Below are positions 55,641-57,948 of a stretch of 57,948 nt of DNA, piece after piece; positions within the stretch are counted from its first letter, which is position 1; each line of letters starts with the position of its first letter. The notes beneath the pieces are model-generated. The model was not told the origin of the DNA. It did not search any database and worked only from the letters and a program-made list of their open reading frames with translations. The translations under genes and the position numbers were made by a program. The stretch is from Fragilaria crotonensis (taxonomy: Eukaryota > Bacillariophyta > Fragilariophyceae > Fragilariales > Fragilariaceae). The DNA lies in assembly GCA_022925895.1 (NCBI GenBank), contig JAKSYS010000391.1, forward strand, positions 1-57,948. The letters run 5' to 3'.

Positions 55641-56564
55641 AACTGCGTTCAAATAACCGTTATCTTCCAGTTCACGGATAAAATGAGCACGTACATCGAT
55701 ATGCTTCGTTCTGGCTCCGACATGTTGATTCTTGACCAAATAAATCGCTCCAAGATTATCCTCGTACACTTTTCCCATATGACGTTTCTCATCCGGTCTT
55801 CGTATGCCTTCGTCGAGTAACATCATGATAAACTTGTTCTCGCATGCACCTCTCGCCAAACTGATATACTCCGCTTCGGTACTAGATAGTGTAACGACGT
55901 GTTGGGTCTTTGATTCCCAATGTACCAACGTTCCACCTAACGTATGCAGTCCCGAAGATATACTCTTGCGATTGTCCGTATTCTTGGCATAGTCGGAATC
56001 CACCATAGAAATAGGTCGTAGTTCCTTGGGTCTCCTGTACGTAAGCCCCTCGTATGGTCGTAACTTGATATGACCGACCATTCTGTCCAATGCCTTCCAG
56101 TGATCCTCACCTGGGTTCGATAGGTGCTGTGCCAGTTCTCGAGCTGCGTTGGCCAAATCCGGTGCCAGTTTCGTCGTTAAATACATGATCTTTCCAACCA
56201 TTGACCTGTAATCCGTCATATTAACCGTAGGTCCTTCGTTTTTACTTAGGTACTTGTTCGGGTATCCGGGCGTGTCGTATGTCTTGACTTCCTTGCCAGT
56301 AATCTTCTCGTAGGTTTCCACGATTTCATCTTCAAGTTTGTTCATCTTCGCAATGATAATGACATTTCCGTTTTCGTCCACGCTCCAATCGTACCATACT
56401 CCTAAGTGCTTCTTCAACTTTCCGAGATCAGATATATTGAATCGTTCCTTAAGCTTCGTCTTGAATTCCTCAATCGCCTTCTTCGATCCAACCAAAATTA
56501 CGTATCCGTGTACAACTGCCATGAGGGTCATACGCCCTTTCGTGTCTTTCAGTAGTACATGCAC
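55590..56564 (-). pseudogene. Copia RT C-terminal half and RNase H, catalytic Asp pair lost
   Basis: The frame contains RT subdomains (FNISDLGKLKKHLGVWYD, YRSMVGKIMYLTTKLAPDLA) and RNase H (STEAEYISLARGACENK, KNQHVGARTKHIDVRAHFI). Where the catalytic box should read VVHVDD, the sequence reads AVVHGYVILVGSKKA, so the Asp pair needed for polymerisation is gone through a small deletion. Confidence 0.8.
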
Positions 56565-56702
56565 GGATCAACCAGACTTTGAATCATATTCATGTACTTC
56601 GTCAAGTACTTACGTAGTGTCTTCATAAAAGTCTTGGGACATCCACTCCTCCATACATCGGACGAGTCAACATAATACAATAACGCCTCAATTCGTCTTC
56701 CG

Positions 56703-57710
56703 TTATATATCCCAATTCAACAATACCTTCCGCCACTCTGCAAATACTGGCTTGTCGTCTTCAAGTTCCGCGTTTAAGAACGCTGCTTCGATGTCAATCA
56801 TCTCGATCGTCCAACCTTCGTCTTGCCTGTACAGTGCGATAGTAATTGCGAGTCTGACCGTAGTATCCGTTGCAACAGGTGAAAATGACTCTGTATAGTC
56901 CACACCAGGTACCATCACGTAGCCCTTCAGTACGATTCTGCTCTTGTACCGTAGTGTGCCGTCCTGTTCCTCCTTGATCTTGAAAATCCACTTAACAGGT
57001 ATCGGTTTTCGTCCGTTTAACTTGTCCCTTGGGAATTTCTTCCATGCGTCCCGTGATATGAAGTTATTAATTTCGGACTTAGCAGACGGTATCCACTCAT
57101 GCTTCTTTGGTCCAGTCACAGCTGCACGAAATGTCTTAGGTTCGCCTGGGTCCGACGTAAGCATGGTATTAAATACCAGATGCGCAATTCGAGTTCTGCT
57201 TCTTGTACGCGTCCCGGGCTCATCGTTTTCGATCACAACTGGACTCTCAATTCCAAGTTTTTTCAATTCTCTTTCCAATGGTGTTGTCCTCTGTTTTTGT
57301 TGTTCCTCGACCATTTCTTCGGCATTTTCGATGATTGTTTGTTCTGTATGCAACTCCACAATTTGCTCTTCAACGCTGTCGCCTTCTTTTCGCAATATGA
57401 TGACGTCTTCGTCGTCATCGGAGTCGGAATCGAAAAGAATTGAATTCGGAGGCACGTCCATTTTCGTTTCGTTCTCGTCGTGTACCTCGTCTTTTTTCGT
57501 TCTCTCTTGCTCAATCATCGACTCTATCCTCCCTGCTGAAGACATGGGAGTCTCAGCCGGTTGCAATGCAGTTATGGTTGCGATTTCCTCATCATACTCT
57601 GGAATGAGATGAATTTGGGGAGTCAATTCCTCTTCATCTGCCGCCAATTCAGCTTCCACCTCTTCCAGATCTTCACCTAGGACCATCTGACGGTCAAAGG
57701 CATCGTCCAT
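56703..57710 (-). pseudogene. Copia RT N-terminal half with acidic linker
   Basis: It starts in the linker after integrase (Asp/Glu-rich), then TRSRTRIAHLVFNTMLTS, AWKKFPRDKLNGRKPIPVKW, VDYTESFSPVATDTTVRLAI and IDIEAAFLNAEL, all standard copia RT blocks. The frame stops at 56703, and the downstream part continues in another frame after a gap of about 140 bp. Confidence 0.8.
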
Positions 57711-57737
57711 TGTCAGTCTGATGTCATTTTCAGCCTG

Positions 57738-57948
57738 TCAAGTCAGCCCATGCATGAATATCTCTTGTTTCAACAATTTTTCCACTGTAGGGATTGTACA
57801 TCCTGTACACATCTCTTGCATGGTTCTCAGCATAGCCAACCATAATCATTTTGGTGGCTTTCTCCTTGAACTTCCCCTCATTGTCCCTCTGTTTGTAACA
57901 TAGCCAATTCGGCCATACTCCACTGTGCTACCGTATATCGTGCACGGG
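57738..57948 (-). pseudogene. C-terminal end of copia integrase
   Basis: The minus-strand frame gives KMIMVGYAENHARDVYRMYN and IVETRDIHAWADLTG, the typical end of a diatom copia integrase region, then a stop. Its upstream part is beyond the window edge. Confidence 0.7.

Larger units (their letters stand above)
55136..57948 (-). mobile_element. 3' half of a third copia element, truncated by the window edge
   Basis: The minus strand carries the end of integrase (57948-57740), the acidic linker and N-terminal RT (57710-56703), and the C-terminal RT, RNase H and tail (56564-55136). No LTR was delimited. Right of 57948 the element continues. Confidence 0.8.

Overview
The window looks like nuclear DNA of a diatom (Bacillariophyta). 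The evidence is a DUF6824-type protein, copia elements with diatom-style Pol sequences, genes with few short GT-AG introns (about 68-205 bp), a DUF2256 zinc-finger protein, and eukaryotic housekeeping genes (VPS15, HFM1/MER3, NDUFA5). Genus cannot be assigned by eye.

Layout. (1) 2-5460 is a minus-strand copia LTR retrotransposon with 127/128-bp LTRs and a broken gag-pol; the left LTR starts at the window edge. (2) 5461-20600 is a gene-sparse host region. It holds a two-domain VOC (glyoxalase-fold) protein with a frameshift, an acidic coiled-coil protein, a decayed DDE-like transposase, a PIF/Harbinger-like TIR element with TTA target duplications, a DUF6824 protein, NDUFA5 and a tautomerase-like protein. 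(3) 20604-38340 is the gene-dense core: a large secreted Cys-rich/beta-propeller protein, the meiotic helicase HFM1/MER3 and VPS15 tail-to-tail, a secreted trypsin with a His-rich pro-region, and a DUF2256 protein. A broken trypsin copy follows at 38985-39745. (4) 40825-54999 is a minus-strand tyrosine-recombinase retrotransposon of the DIRS order (Ngaro/PAT-like split direct repeats). It encodes Gag and an RT-RNase H-YR polyprotein. A second copia element (42984-49991) is inserted inside the polyprotein ORF, with 254-bp LTRs and a 5-bp target duplication. (5) 55136-57948 is the 3' half of a third copia element, which runs off the right edge.

How the parts relate. The host genes serve unrelated pathways: Vps34 lipid-kinase complex, meiotic crossover formation, respiratory complex I, secreted proteolysis. 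No operon-like co-function is visible; neighbours are divergent (NDUFA5/tautomerase-like) or convergent (HFM1/VPS15). The most notable biology is in the mobile DNA. In the DIRS-like element, removing the nested copia and one target duplication leaves RT, RNase H and YR in one continuous frame, and its repeats form an A...B-A-B-A-B array with one extra unit. The nested copia has almost identical LTRs but a decayed pol. The first copia has a 12-bp match between its LTR and its primer-binding position that suggests self-primed reverse transcription.
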